Source: an uncultured Clostridium sp.
GTDB taxonomy: Bacteria > Bacillota > Clostridia > TANB77 > CAG-508
Reading direction: 5' to 3'
NCBI GenBank assembly: GCA_900554815.1
Contig: USIO01000018.1
Coordinates: 1 to 29,497 of the forward strand
Length of the DNA: 29,497 nucleotides
Shown: positions 8,184 to 17,128 of the stretch, one piece after another
Numbering within the stretch: the first letter of the stretch is position 1
How the letters are laid out: each line of letters starts with the position of its first letter
Program-made: the position numbers and the translations under genes
The notes under the pieces: model-generated
What the model was told of the DNA's origin: nothing
Databases searched by the model: none
The model's input: only the letters and a program-made list of their open reading frames with translations

Positions 8184-8754
8184 TTTGTTTCTCCTTTTCT
8201 GCTAAATCAGTTATTTTTTCATTTAGGCTTTTTAAGTCTTTCCAAAAATCAATTTTCTTTGCCTCATCTCTTAAAAGGGCTGCTGGGTGCCATGTAGGCA
8301 AATAGAGTATTCCATTTTTTTCAAACCATTTTCCACGTGATGCCGTAATTTTGTATTCTTCTCCTAGTATGTTTTTTAGTGCAATACTGCCTAATAAAAC
8401 AATTATTTTAGGTTTTACTAGCATTACTTGCCATCTTAAATAATCCATGCATGCTATTGCTTCATCATGTTCTGGGTTTCTATTTCCTGGTGGTCTACAT
8501 TTTACAATATTTGCAATATAAACCTCCTGTCGGTTTATTCCTAAACCAATAAATGCCTGATTCATAAGTTTTCCCGCTTTCCCCACAAAAGGCACTCCTT
8601 GAATATCTTCGTCAGCTCCTGGTCCTTCTCCTATAAACATAACTTGTGCATTTTTATTTCCTGTTCCAAATACAATATTTGTTCTGTTTGAATATAATTT
8701 ACATTTTTTACAACCAATTGTTGCTTTTTCTAATTCTTCTAATGTATTGTACAT
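8176..8754 (-). CDS. Family 4 uracil-DNA glycosylase with Fe-S cluster
   Basis: A 192-residue DNA repair enzyme that removes uracil from DNA. The active-site motif GEGPGADED covers residues 42-50, and the DNA-binding HPAALLR motif starts at His156. The four cysteines that hold the 4Fe-4S cluster in this family are present: Cys15, Cys18, Cys86 (in NIVKCRPPGNRNP) and Cys102. Length and spacing are normal for type 4 enzymes. It sits in a repair-flavoured minus-strand cluster after addB and pgeF and overlaps the downstream flavoprotein by eight bases. An AGGAG ribosome site lies ten bases before the ATG. Confidence in the family is high. Confidence 0.93.
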   Translation of the reverse strand: MYNTLEELEKATIGCKKCKLYSNRTNIVFGTGNKNAQVMFIGEGPGADEDIQGVPFVGKAGKLMNQAFIGLGINRQEVYIANIVKCRPPGNRNPEHDEAIACMDYLRWQVMLVKPKIIVLLGSIALKNILGEEYKITASRGKWFEKNGILYLPTWHPAALLRDEAKKIDFWKDLKSLNEKITDLAEKEKQNG

Positions 8755-8803
8755 ATAAACACTTCTCCTATTCTATTTATGGCTTATATATATTTTTAAT
8801 TAA

Positions 8804-9631
8804 TTACACAAGAGTTATTAACATTGTACTGGTTCCATAATTTTCTCCTTCTGCTCTTTTTGAACGAATTTGCTCATGATTACATAGGCTACAAATATCA
8901 CTTGAAATAATATTTGTAGGTTGTAGTCCTATTTCTTCTAGCATAATTTTATTAATTAATATTGTATCAATATAATATTTTTTTGCTCCATTTTTATAAC
9001 CACCATCTAATATTATTTCTTGTATTCTTCCTGTATTAGAAAAAATTTCTTCACATTTATTTTTTACATCTTCTTCCACTTCAAAACAGCATTTAGCAAT
9101 AGATGGGCTCATACAACAAATAATATCTTTTGGCTTTGTTCCATATTCTATTTGCATTTTTTTTACTGCTTTTTGAGCAATTTTTTGAAAAGTTCCTCTC
9201 CAGCCTGAATGAATATTAGCAATTACTTTATTTTTTGTATCATACATAATCAATAAAATGCAGTCAGCATTAGTTGTGCTTAAAACAATATTTTTCTTAT
9301 TAGTAATTAAACCATCTATATTGTTTAATTCTGGAATATACATATCTGGTTGGTTTTGTAAAACTTTTTTACAAATACATTTTATTTTATCCGTATGAGC
9401 TTGAGAAGACTTTACAATATTTCTAAAATCAATTTCTTCTAGTTCACATACTCTACGATAATTATCGCATAGTTTTTCTTTATTTCCATTTTCTAATGCG
9501 AAGTTCATATTTGTATTTTTTAATACATACATATGTTTTAGTTCTGGGTATTCTAATAATTTTCTAAATTGTAGATATTCAATTCCATTCTTCTCTTGTT
9601 GGATTACATTTTCATTAGTTAAGTCTTTCAT
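8804..9631 (-). CDS. pgeF: Peptidoglycan editing factor / purine nucleoside phosphorylase (YfiH family)
   Basis: A 275-residue member of the YfiH/DUF152 family (old name: polyphenol oxidase or laccase-like). Members act as purine nucleoside phosphorylases, and in E. coli as a factor that prevents misincorporation into peptidoglycan. The zinc site triad is visible: His79 in SSQAHTDK, Cys124 in TTNADC and His141 in NIHSGWRG, followed by a CCFEVEEDV motif. No signal peptide is seen, so it is cytoplasmic. A GAAAGGA ribosome site precedes the ATG. The gene lies 48 bases after addB in the same direction and is probably co-transcribed. The N-terminal 60 residues are less conserved and the start could be slightly downstream. 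Confidence 0.88.
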   Translation of the reverse strand: MKDLTNENVIQQEKNGIEYLQFRKLLEYPELKHMYVLKNTNMNFALENGNKEKLCDNYRRVCELEEIDFRNIVKSSQAHTDKIKCICKKVLQNQPDMYIPELNNIDGLITNKKNIVLSTTNADCILLIMYDTKNKVIANIHSGWRGTFQKIAQKAVKKMQIEYGTKPKDIICCMSPSIAKCCFEVEEDVKNKCEEIFSNTGRIQEIILDGGYKNGAKKYYIDTILINKIMLEEIGLQPTNIISSDICSLCNHEQIRSKRAEGENYGTSTMLITLV

Positions 9632-9679
9632 ATAAAGTCGTCCTTTCTAAATTTTTTTATTGTTACGTATTTAATTACT

Positions 9680-12600
9680 CTATTCTTTAATTTTTTCAAA
9701 TATTTCTTGTTTTGGTAAATTTTTACTATATAAGTATTTATTTACTAGTGGATTAAAATTACAAATGCTTTTATAGCAACAGTACTGACATGAACTTTTT
9801 CTGTTTTTGCTATTATAATATGGTTTAATTTCTATATTTCCATTCAATATTTCTTTGCTAATTTGTCTAATTAGTTTTTTTATGTATCTTTGCAGACTCT
9901 CAAATTGTTCCTTTGTTACAGTACTAGAACGAGTATCGTTTAAATTCCCATCTTTATCAATATATGCTGGAATAATGTTAGAATATCCTTTATCAATATG
10001 TTTGTCCATCATTCTAATTACATTAATATCTGCTAAAATAATTCCTTCCATTTTAAATTGTTTTATTATCTTTTCTTTTATTTCCTCATCCGATAAGTTT
10101 CTATTAGATTTTATAATGTCTTCTATCAACCCAAAATAAAGTGCTCCTGCTGGTATTGCATTTTCAATTTTAGTTGCAGCATCCATATAAGTTAATAGTT
10201 GTAATTGTAGTCCAAGATAAATTTCGTTAAAATCAATGTCTTTAGCAGAAGATTTATAATCAATAATTCTTAAGTATTTTCCTTTATCATCTTTTGCAAT
10301 ATCAACTCTATCAATTTTACCAGTTATTTCAATTTTTTTTCCATTACTTAGTTCCATAATAATTGGCTCATATACAGAATCTTTTTTAAATTCAACTTCT
10401 GTTCCTGCTACTTGGAAATCACTTACTTGTAACTGGTATATAATGTAGAATAAGCTCTGTGTTACCACTTTTTTTAGTCTGTTAGTTAAATTAATAAATT
10501 TTGGTGTACTAGAAAAAATATAATTTTTTTTCATTGTCAATAAATTGTTTATAATATTTTCTACAATTTCTTTTAATTGCTTTTCTTCTATTTTTTTTAT
10601 TTCTATATTATTTTCTTCTATGTATTGGAAAAATAAATTAATTACCTCATGCATAAAAGAGCCGGTATCTATTGTTCGTAGTTGTAACTCTTCTTTTTCT
10701 TTTAATTGCAATCCATATTTTAGATAAAAAGAAAATGGGCATTTTCTATATTGTTCTAATTTTGACACACTTGTTTTTAATGTATTTCCATATAGCTTTA
10801 TTATATTTTCTTCATTAATTTGTTCTGTTTTACCTATATTATTAATAACCTCCATATAGTGTTTTAATTTTTGGTTATAATCATTATCTTGTTTGTAAAA
10901 TTGGTATATCTCGTACCATATATTATCTAAGTCTTCTCCTTGATAAATTTTTCTAATAGCTTTTAATAAGTAGTCAAATGTTACAGTTTTATTTCCTATG
11001 TTAAATTCTTCTTCAATTAATTTGCTTTGTTCCTTTAAATTAGGAAATATTTTTTTAATTTTATAGATTAAAACAGATGGTCTTTTTGAATTTCCCTGTG
11101 AATCTTGAGAAACATAAGAAACATGCAATTCATTTTTGGCACTGCTAAAAGCCTTATAAATGTTAAATTGTTCTTCATATAGTAAATCTTCTGTAGTTTT
11201 TGCAAGTTCTAGTCCATTTTCTAATAAGCTAATTCTATCTTTATCGTTTAAAAAACCTTCTGGCAAATTATTACTAGGAAATTCGCCATCATTTACTCCT
11301 ATTATATAAGCTATTTTAATAGAATAAGTCCTAGTTCTATCTATACTTCCAACAATTACTTGGTCTAATGTTGCAGGTATATTTCCCAAAACGTCTCCTG
11401 TACATCCAACTTTTAATAACTGATAGTATTTTTCAAAGGAAGTACGTTTTTCTCCTAATAATGCAACTATACTATTTAAAATATTAATTAAAATATTTGC
11501 ACTAGATGCATATTCGTTTGCCATTTCAACTCGTCCTTGTTTATTCATTTGAGAAATTTTTTTATTCAATTTATTTTCTATTTCGTTTTCTTTTATAAAT
11601 TGATAAAGCTTAACAGTAATTTCTTTTGCTGTTTTTGCACGATTTAACTCAGTTTTAAAATCAAGTAATGGTTCTACTATTTTTCTTCTTAGATTATTCC
11701 AGTATTCTTTTTCGTCTTGGTTTTCTCCAAAATCCCAATCCTTTTCATACCACTTCTTGCCTTTTATACCCCATTTTATGCAATAGTTTTCTAAATTAAA
11801 TATTTCTTCTTCTTCTAAATTGTAAAATCCTGTCTTTAGACTAGAAAATACAGATTCATGTGACCAGCTTTTACTAAAAATTGCTAAAACAGATAATATA
11901 TATTGGATAAAAATATTTTGGCTTAAATCTTTTTTTTCATCAATAAAAACAGGTATTCCATATTTATAAAAAATAGCTTTTATTATTTTTTGATAAATAT
12001 GTATATTTTTAGTTATTATTGCAATATCTTTATAGGTATAGCCTTCTTTTCTTACTTTTTTGTCAATTTCATTTGCCACATTTTCTATTTCTTTATATGG
12101 GTTTTGTAATAGTTTTAAAGTAATTTGTTTTGGTTCTTCTTCGTACTTAGAATAGTTGAAACTATATAAATTTTTTTCTAATTTTTTTATTTCATCATTT
12201 TTAAATCTATATGTTTTTTCTAAAAAAATTGTTTCAGTAGGTATATTTATACCGTTAGCAAGTTTTATTAATTTTTGAGCAGTTTTATTATTTGAGTAGA
12301 ACATATTTTTTTGCGTATTTAATATATTGTCACTACTAACTGTTACAATTACTTCTTTTGCGATACTTAATAAAACTTCTATAATCTTATATTCTTGTGG
12401 TGTAAAACCAATAAATTCGTCTATATAAATTATACTATTTTGAAACATGTTACTATTTTCTATATTACCTACAATTTTTGTTAATAAGTCGTCAGAATCT
12501 AAATATGTATTTTTTAATTTTTCCTCATAGCAGGAATAAATTGTATTTATATCTTGTAATTTAAATTTTAAATAATTATCTTTTGTTTTTTCTATTCCTT

Positions 12601-13000
12601 CTTGAAGTTTATTTGTTGTAATATTATGTTTTTTTAGTTCTGTAATCGTATTAAAAAGTAGTTCATTGTTTTCTTCAGAGTTGCCTAGAAATCTTAAATT
12701 CTCTTTTTTATCTAATAAAATAGAATATAGCAATATTTGTTTTGCACTATCGTCTAAAATTTCTTCTTTTATTCCTTGTGTTGTTGTTATAACTCTATAT
12801 GCTATACGTTGAAAAGTAATTACTTCTGCATTAATTGAACTATTTCCAATTGTTGTTAATAAGTTTTTTTCTGCTGTAAAAGAAAATTGTTCAGGTGTTA
12901 TAATATATACTTTTTCTGTTTTTATTTGTTTTTTTATTTCATTAAAGCAAAAACTAGTTTTTCCTGTTCCTGCTCTACCATAAACAATTTTTAAACTCAT
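9680..13000 (-). CDS. addB: ATP-dependent helicase/nuclease subunit B (AddB/RexB)
   Basis: A 1106-residue AddB, partner of AddA in the double-strand break end-resection complex that acts before RecA. The N-terminal Walker A is GRAGTGKT (8-15), followed by TPEQFSFTAE. The C-terminal nuclease domain shows GKIDRVD, IDYKSS with Asp914 and Lys916, and a QLQLLTY motif. The Fe-S staple characteristic of AddB is present: Cys754 in RKCPF, then Cys1071, Cys1074 and Cys1080 (C-x2-C-x5-C). Length is close to the usual 1150. Unusually, addA does not follow; pgeF does. AGGAG lies seven bases before the ATG. The gene has no in-frame CGG codon in 1106 codons, while three CGG trinucleotides lie out of phase. 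Confidence 0.93.
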   Translation of the reverse strand: MSLKIVYGRAGTGKTSFCFNEIKKQIKTEKVYIITPEQFSFTAEKNLLTTIGNSSINAEVITFQRIAYRVITTTQGIKEEILDDSAKQILLYSILLDKKENLRFLGNSEENNELLFNTITELKKHNITTNKLQEGIEKTKDNYLKFKLQDINTIYSCYEEKLKNTYLDSDDLLTKIVGNIENSNMFQNSIIYIDEFIGFTPQEYKIIEVLLSIAKEVIVTVSSDNILNTQKNMFYSNNKTAQKLIKLANGINIPTETIFLEKTYRFKNDEIKKLEKNLYSFNYSKYEEEPKQITLKLLQNPYKEIENVANEIDKKVRKEGYTYKDIAIITKNIHIYQKIIKAIFYKYGIPVFIDEKKDLSQNIFIQYILSVLAIFSKSWSHESVFSSLKTGFYNLEEEEIFNLENYCIKWGIKGKKWYEKDWDFGENQDEKEYWNNLRRKIVEPLLDFKTELNRAKTAKEITVKLYQFIKENEIENKLNKKISQMNKQGRVEMANEYASSANILINILNSIVALLGEKRTSFEKYYQLLKVGCTGDVLGNIPATLDQVIVGSIDRTRTYSIKIAYIIGVNDGEFPSNNLPEGFLNDKDRISLLENGLELAKTTEDLLYEEQFNIYKAFSSAKNELHVSYVSQDSQGNSKRPSVLIYKIKKIFPNLKEQSKLIEEEFNIGNKTVTFDYLLKAIRKIYQGEDLDNIWYEIYQFYKQDNDYNQKLKHYMEVINNIGKTEQINEENIIKLYGNTLKTSVSKLEQYRKCPFSFYLKYGLQLKEKEELQLRTIDTGSFMHEVINLFFQYIEENNIEIKKIEEKQLKEIVENIINNLLTMKKNYIFSSTPKFINLTNRLKKVVTQSLFYIIYQLQVSDFQVAGTEVEFKKDSVYEPIIMELSNGKKIEITGKIDRVDIAKDDKGKYLRIIDYKSSAKDIDFNEIYLGLQLQLLTYMDAATKIENAIPAGALYFGLIEDIIKSNRNLSDEEIKEKIIKQFKMEGIILADINVIRMMDKHIDKGYSNIIPAYIDKDGNLNDTRSSTVTKEQFESLQRYIKKLIRQISKEILNGNIEIKPYYNSKNRKSSCQYCCYKSICNFNPLVNKYLYSKNLPKQEIFEKIKE

Positions 13001-13033
13001 TTTTTTCTCCTAGTTTTAATAATTTTTAAATAA

Positions 13034-13900
13034 CTATGCTTCCCTTTTCCAGTAAAATAAATATTGCTGTGCTATACCTGCTAGTCCTTTGTATTTTTGT
13101 TCTGCTAATTTTCTAATTTGCTCATTATGTACATTTTTTTCATTTGTATCTTTTATGTATAGTTCATTCATTACACGCCTAACCCATACATCAATTGGAA
13201 ATACTTCTAGTTTTTTTAAGTCTGAAAATAGCATAACACAATCTGCTACTTTTTCTCCCACTCCCGGTAATTTCATTAATTTTTTTCTTAATTCATTAAC
13301 ATTTGCTATGTTTTTTAATTCTTCTAGTGAAAACTCTTCATTATTTATCATTTGTGTAACTTTATAAATATATTTATCCCTAAAACCTAATCCTAAATTT
13401 CTTAAGTCTAATATACTTGCTACTGACAATTCTTTTGGGCTAGGAAAAGTATAATATTTTTTATTGTTCCAAATAATTTCTTTTCCATAGCTTCTTGATA
13501 AATTTTCTATAATTTTTTTAATTCTTGGAATATTATTGTTAGCAGAAATAATAAAAGAAATAAGTGTTTCCCATAAATCTTGGTTTAAAAGTCTAATTCC
13601 ATTTCCATATTTAATGCTTTGAGCAACATTTTTATCTACTAATGATAGTTGCTCCTTTATTGATTCGTAATTTCTTTCTAAGTCAAAATAATGGTAAATA
13701 ATTTTTCTAGCATCATTTTCCCAAATTCCATTAAATATAATTTTATTATTTTTTTGCTTTACATTACATACATTATTTTTAAAAACACCAGTATAACTTC
13801 CATCTTCTTCTATATTCCATCTAAAACATTGTCCACATTCAAAAATATGTTTTAGGCAAAAAGATTCTTGACTTTCTATTATATAAATTTGTTCTTTCAT
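13034..13900 (-). CDS. ogg: 8-oxoguanine DNA glycosylase / AP lyase (Ogg type)
   Basis: A 288-residue base-excision repair enzyme that removes 8-oxoguanine opposite C and nicks by beta elimination. The N-terminal OGG_N domain has the GQCFRW motif (24-28 region), and the C-terminal HhH-GPD domain has LPGVGEKVADC with catalytic lysine Lys217 and PIDVWVRRV with Asp237. Length matches the bacterial Ogg1-like family. GAAGGAG lies seven bases before the ATG. It is the first gene of the run ogg-addB-pgeF-uracil glycosylase-flavoprotein, all in one direction with gaps under 50 bases. This suggests one operon for DNA repair with an oxidative-damage theme (inference). Confidence 0.93.
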   Translation of the reverse strand: MKEQIYIIESQESFCLKHIFECGQCFRWNIEEDGSYTGVFKNNVCNVKQKNNKIIFNGIWENDARKIIYHYFDLERNYESIKEQLSLVDKNVAQSIKYGNGIRLLNQDLWETLISFIISANNNIPRIKKIIENLSRSYGKEIIWNNKKYYTFPSPKELSVASILDLRNLGLGFRDKYIYKVTQMINNEEFSLEELKNIANVNELRKKLMKLPGVGEKVADCVMLFSDLKKLEVFPIDVWVRRVMNELYIKDTNEKNVHNEQIRKLAEQKYKGLAGIAQQYLFYWKREA

Positions 13901-13930
13901 TGATAATCTCCTTCATTTTATTATTTTATA

Positions 13931-13959
13931 ATTTTATCATATAACAAATGTAAATACAA
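13931..13959 (-). promoter_or_regulatory. Probable promoter of the ogg-addB operon
   Basis: On the minus strand a -35 TTGTAT (13954-13959) and a -10 TAAAAT (13931-13936) are separated by 17 bases, about 30 bases before the ogg ATG. The AT richness makes alternatives possible. Confidence 0.45.
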
Positions 13960-13977
13960 TGTTAGCTTTTAAGCATA

Positions 13978-14854
13978 TTAAAAATAAATATTTTTAAATC
14001 CTTTTCCTAATACTTCTCTTGCATTTGTTATAATAATAAATGCATTATTATCAATTTCTTTTACAATTTTTTTTACTTGTCCTACTTCCCCTCTTGATAC
14101 AGCACATAATAATAACATCTTTGGTTTACTAGAATACATCCCTTTTGCATGTATTCCAGTTACCCCTCTTCCGTGCATTAATTTGTATGCCAGTTGCAAT
14201 TTCTTCATATTTTTCTGAAACAATATACATCATTTTAGTAAAATATATTCCTTCAAAAAAGACATCTATAACTTTTCCCATTATATAAATTGTTATTGCT
14301 GAATACAATCCTATTTCTATTTCCTTAAAAAAGAAAATATTTAATCCTACTATTATAATATCAAATATAGTAATTAGGGTTCCTGTTCTAAATTCTGGTT
14401 TATATTTTCTAGTAATTTGTGCTAGTAAATCCGTTCCTCCTGTTGATGCACTTGCTTTTAGAATAATAGCAGTCCCCACTCCCATTAATATTCCTCCATA
14501 TATACATGCTAATAGCCTATCATGTGTAAGAGGTTGATATTTGTCAATTAAATCAATAAAAAAAGATAAAAAAACTGTTCCTAAAAGTGCTTTTAAAAAA
14601 AATTTTCTTCCATTTTTAAAAATTGAAAAAATAAACAATGGGATATTTAATGCTAGAATTGTAACTCCCATAGGAAACTTAAATAAGTAATATAAAATAG
14701 TAGCAATTCCAGAAAAACCACCAGAAGATAACTGATTTGGTAATAAAAATAATGATGTTGCTGTTGCCATAATTGCAGTTCCAATTAAAATTTGTAATAA
14801 TTCAACAAAAAACCTTTTTAGTTTAATTATTATTCTTATTGCCGTAAAATTCAT
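13978..14854 (-). CDS. YitT-family membrane protein, read through one CGG +1 site
   Basis: A membrane protein of the YitT/DUF161 family with a C-terminal cytoplasmic DUF2179 domain, 291 residues once the CGG at 14173-14171 is read with a +1 step. About five hydrophobic segments precede the site, including LLPNQLSSGGFSGIA, and SASTGGTDLLA is typical. The C-terminal domain reads EKYEEIA, then GRGVTGIHAKGMYS and LLLCAVSRGEV, the family pattern across the join. Without the shift the domain is garbled and ends 13 codons later. I place the start at 14854 (MNFTAIR), where GGTGG lies four bases upstream. The in-frame ATG at 14899 lacks a ribosome site, and its extra residues would come from a hairpin. 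Transport function is unproven for the family. Confidence 0.8.
14170..14173 (-). other. CGGA +1 decoding site in the YitT-family gene
   Basis: The context is GCA CGG AAG. Skipping C gives GCA GGA AGA, which restores GRGVT of the DUF2179 domain. Zero-frame reading meets TAG after 13 more codons. Confidence 0.85.
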
Positions 14855-14886
14855 ATAACCACCAATCTTAGTATTGGTGGTTATAT
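14853..14886 (-). promoter_or_regulatory. Perfect hairpin enclosing the YitT-gene ribosome site and start codon
   Basis: A 14-bp perfect stem (14853-14866 with 14873-14886) has a six-base loop. The 3' arm on the minus strand contains the GGTGG ribosome site and reaches the ATG at 14854. It lies 33 bases past the radical SAM stop codon. Only a four-base T run follows, so it looks more like a translation-limiting hairpin than a good terminator; both are possible. Confidence 0.5.
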
Positions 14887-14918
14887 GGATTTTATACATT
14901 TTGCTTTTATGTAATTTA

Positions 14919-15989
14919 CTATTTTAAACTTTCTTCTAAAAAATCCGTATATGTTTTTAGTATTTTTATTTCAAATTTTCCGTTCCTTTTGTGTATCTTC
15001 TTTTTTTATTTTTACATCTACATCATATAGTTCTTTTAGTTTATTGAGGTTCTCTTTTTTGTGTCCTATTACATTGTTTACATTTCCGTGGATTTACTTG
15101 AACTTCCACTTCCTTTACTTTTACATTAAAAGCCTTTATTTTTTCTAGAATATTATCATACCAAATTGCATCTTCAACTAATTGTCCAAAAGCTGCATGA
15201 TACGGTCCTGCCATAACCTCGCTTTTTACATCTTCAGGTTGTGAAATAATATCTGTATTTTGCAATCCTATTCTAATAACATTAATTTTTTTCCTTTTAA
15301 AAAAGTAATCCAGTTCTTTACATATTTCTACTGCTTGTTCTACTGTAAGTGGTTCATATTCTCCTTTTTCAAATTCTTTAGCTAGTCCGAGTATTTTTAA
15401 TTACCAGTACTGGATAAATTCTTACAATTTTAGGCTTTAGTTTAGCTAAATCCTTAGCCGTATTAAGTTCATCTAGTCTTGTGCTTTCTGGTAAACCCAC
15501 CATCATCTGGTGTCCTAAGCAAAAACCATTTTTTCTAATTAATTTAGATGCTTTTTTTACATCTTCAAATGTATGACCTCTTTTACTTCTTTTTAAAATA
15601 TAATCATTAGAAGATTGTACTCCTAGTTCAATTGTATGTACTTTATATCTTTTTAATAGTTTTAATATTTCTTTATTAATATAATCTGGTCTTGTTGAAA
15701 CTCTAATACTATCTACCTGCCCATTTTTTATATATTCTTGTACGGTCTGTAGCAATTCTTCTTGTTTTATTTGTGGAATACCTGTAAAACTTCCTCCAAA
15801 AAAAGCTACCTCTACAATTGCATTTTCTTTGTTTTTAAAACTTTTTAAATAAAATTCGATTTGTTCTTTTACTTCTTTTGCTGAGACTTCTCTTTGTTCC
15901 CCACTAATACTTTTTTGATTACAAAAAATGCAATCATTTTGGCAGCCCAAATGTGGTACAAATATTGGTATAATATAATGTTGTTTCAT
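14919..15989 (-). CDS. Elp3-like radical SAM protein, read through three CGG +1 sites
   Basis: A radical SAM protein of the Elp3-like group commonly found beside rnc in Clostridia. The cluster motif CQNDCIFC has Cys16, 20 and 23 (C-x3-C-x2-C), followed by FFGGSFTG. Reading three in-frame CGGN as glycine gives a single 355-residue protein; glycines fall at 201 (KNTGLAKEF), 301 (VNPGNVNNVIGHK) and 336 (KEGKFEIK), and translation ends at TAG 14921-14919. Three +1 steps bring the frame back to the first, so first and last segments share a frame. Zero-frame reading stops 2, 14 and 2 codons after the three sites. The C-terminal GHKKENLNKLKE stretch fits the family. Its substrate is unknown. An AAAGGAG ribosome site precedes the ATG; rnc lies 57 bases upstream. 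Confidence 0.85.
14979..14982 (-). other. CGGA +1 decoding site 3 in the radical SAM gene
   Basis: The context is GAA CGG AAA ATT TGA. Skipping C gives GAA GGA AAA TTT, adding 20 residues before TAG. It is supported by the pattern more than by conserved residues. Confidence 0.7.
15085..15088 (-). other. CGGA +1 decoding site 2 in the radical SAM gene
   Basis: The context is CCA CGG AAA. Skipping C gives CCA GGA AAT, reading NPGNVNNVIGHK. Zero-frame reading stops 14 codons later. Confidence 0.82.
15386..15389 (-). other. CGGA +1 decoding site 1 in the radical SAM gene
   Basis: The context is ACT CGG ACT AGC TAA. Skipping C gives ACT GGA CTA GCT AAA, the NTGLAK motif. Confidence 0.88.
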
Positions 15990-16046
15990 AGTTTTCTCCT
16001 TTTTGCTTATATTAAAATAATTATTAAATTGCTTTTTTCTTGCATT

Positions 16047-16715
16047 CTACATTTTTTGCAATGCCGACTCTGCTGCTTTCATTTCTGCTTCTTTTTTGCT
16101 ATGTCCTTTTCCTATAGAAACTTCTTTTCCTGCAACAGTTAGACTTACTGTAAATGTTTTGTCATGATCCGGTCCTTCTTCTTTAATAGTAACATATTTT
16201 ATATCTATATCTCCATTTTCTTGCAGTTTTTCCTGTAATACTGTTTTATAATCTTTATTTCCTACATTTTTACTCGCTAGGCAAATTGTATCTTTTAAAT
16301 TTTTTAAAATAAATTCTTTTACTTTATCCAATCCTAAGTCCAAAAAAATTGCTGCAATAACAGCTTCTACACTATCTGCTAAAATCGTCTTTTTAATTTT
16401 TCCTCCATTTGCTTCGCTTTTTCCTAAGTTTAAGAAATCACTAAAATTATGCTTACATGCTATTTCATATAGGCTATCTTCGCATACTGCTGTAGCTCTA
16501 ACTTTAGTCATTTCTCCTTCTGATAAATTTTTATAATTTTCAAATAAGAAATCGCTTACTATAAACTCAAGTATTGCATCTCCTAGGAACTCCAATTTTT
16601 CATTGCTTTCTAAATGGTTTTCATAAGCATAAGATGTATGTGTTAATGCTTTTTCAATTAATTTTTTATTTGAAAAATGTAGATTTAATTTTTTTTCTAA
16701 TTCCTCTATATGCAT
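16047..16715 (-). CDS. rnc: Ribonuclease III
   Basis: A 222-residue double-strand-specific endoribonuclease that processes rRNA and structured mRNA. The catalytic signature NEKLEFLGDAIL covers residues 38-49. The second acidic metal-binding site lies in ADSVEAVIAAIFLD (about 113-126), and a C-terminal double-stranded RNA binding domain starts near 155, with GKGHSKKEAEMKAA. Length is typical. The gene follows acpP after a terminator and precedes the Elp3-like radical SAM gene, a gene order common in Clostridia. An AAAGGA ribosome site precedes the ATG. Confidence 0.97.
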   Translation of the reverse strand: MHIEELEKKLNLHFSNKKLIEKALTHTSYAYENHLESNEKLEFLGDAILEFIVSDFLFENYKNLSEGEMTKVRATAVCEDSLYEIACKHNFSDFLNLGKSEANGGKIKKTILADSVEAVIAAIFLDLGLDKVKEFILKNLKDTICLASKNVGNKDYKTVLQEKLQENGDIDIKYVTIKEEGPDHDKTFTVSLTVAGKEVSIGKGHSKKEAEMKAAESALQKM

Positions 16716-16755
16716 AATTGTTTTTTATCCTTTCTAAATTTTCTAAAAGTTTAAC

Positions 16756-16776
16756 AAAAAGCGGCGTAACCGCCGC
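16756..16776 (-). terminator. Terminator after acpP
   Basis: On the minus strand GCGGCG-GTTA-CGCCGC is followed by TTTTT. It is a GC-rich stem in otherwise AT-rich DNA, between acpP and rnc, so rnc probably depends on read-through or its own promoter. Confidence 0.85.
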
Positions 16777-16786
16777 CTAATTTGTA

Positions 16787-17026
16787 TTAAACATTTTCTT
16801 TAATATAATCAACAACATCTCCTACAGTTACAACCTTTTCAGCATCAGCATCTGGAATTTCCATATCAAATTCTTCTTCTAATGCCATTACTAATTCTAC
16901 AATGTCTAAAGAATCTGCTCCTAAATCATCTATAAAAGATGCCTCTCTTGTTACAGCTGTATCTGCTACTCCTAATTGTTCTACAATAATATCTTTTACT
17001 TTTTCAAAAACTTCTTCTGAACTCAT
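16787..17026 (-). CDS. acpP: Acyl carrier protein
   Basis: A 79-residue acidic four-helix carrier for fatty acid synthesis. The phosphopantetheine attachment site is Ser39 in LGADSLDIVELVM. Length and acidity are typical. A strong GGAGGTGA ribosome site lies about ten bases before the ATG. It lies directly after plsX, whose product makes acyl phosphates from acyl-ACP, so the two act in the same pathway. No fabH, fabD or fabF is between them. Confidence 0.97.
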   Translation of the reverse strand: MSSEEVFEKVKDIIVEQLGVADTAVTREASFIDDLGADSLDIVELVMALEEEFDMEIPDADAEKVVTVGDVVDYIKENV

Positions 17027-17128
17027 AATAATAAGTTCACCTCCCCTCGTAGTTTTCTATTATATTTTTAAATTTAATATCACTTAGTATGTATACACAA
17101 TAATATATGTTATAAAAAAAGTCAATAT

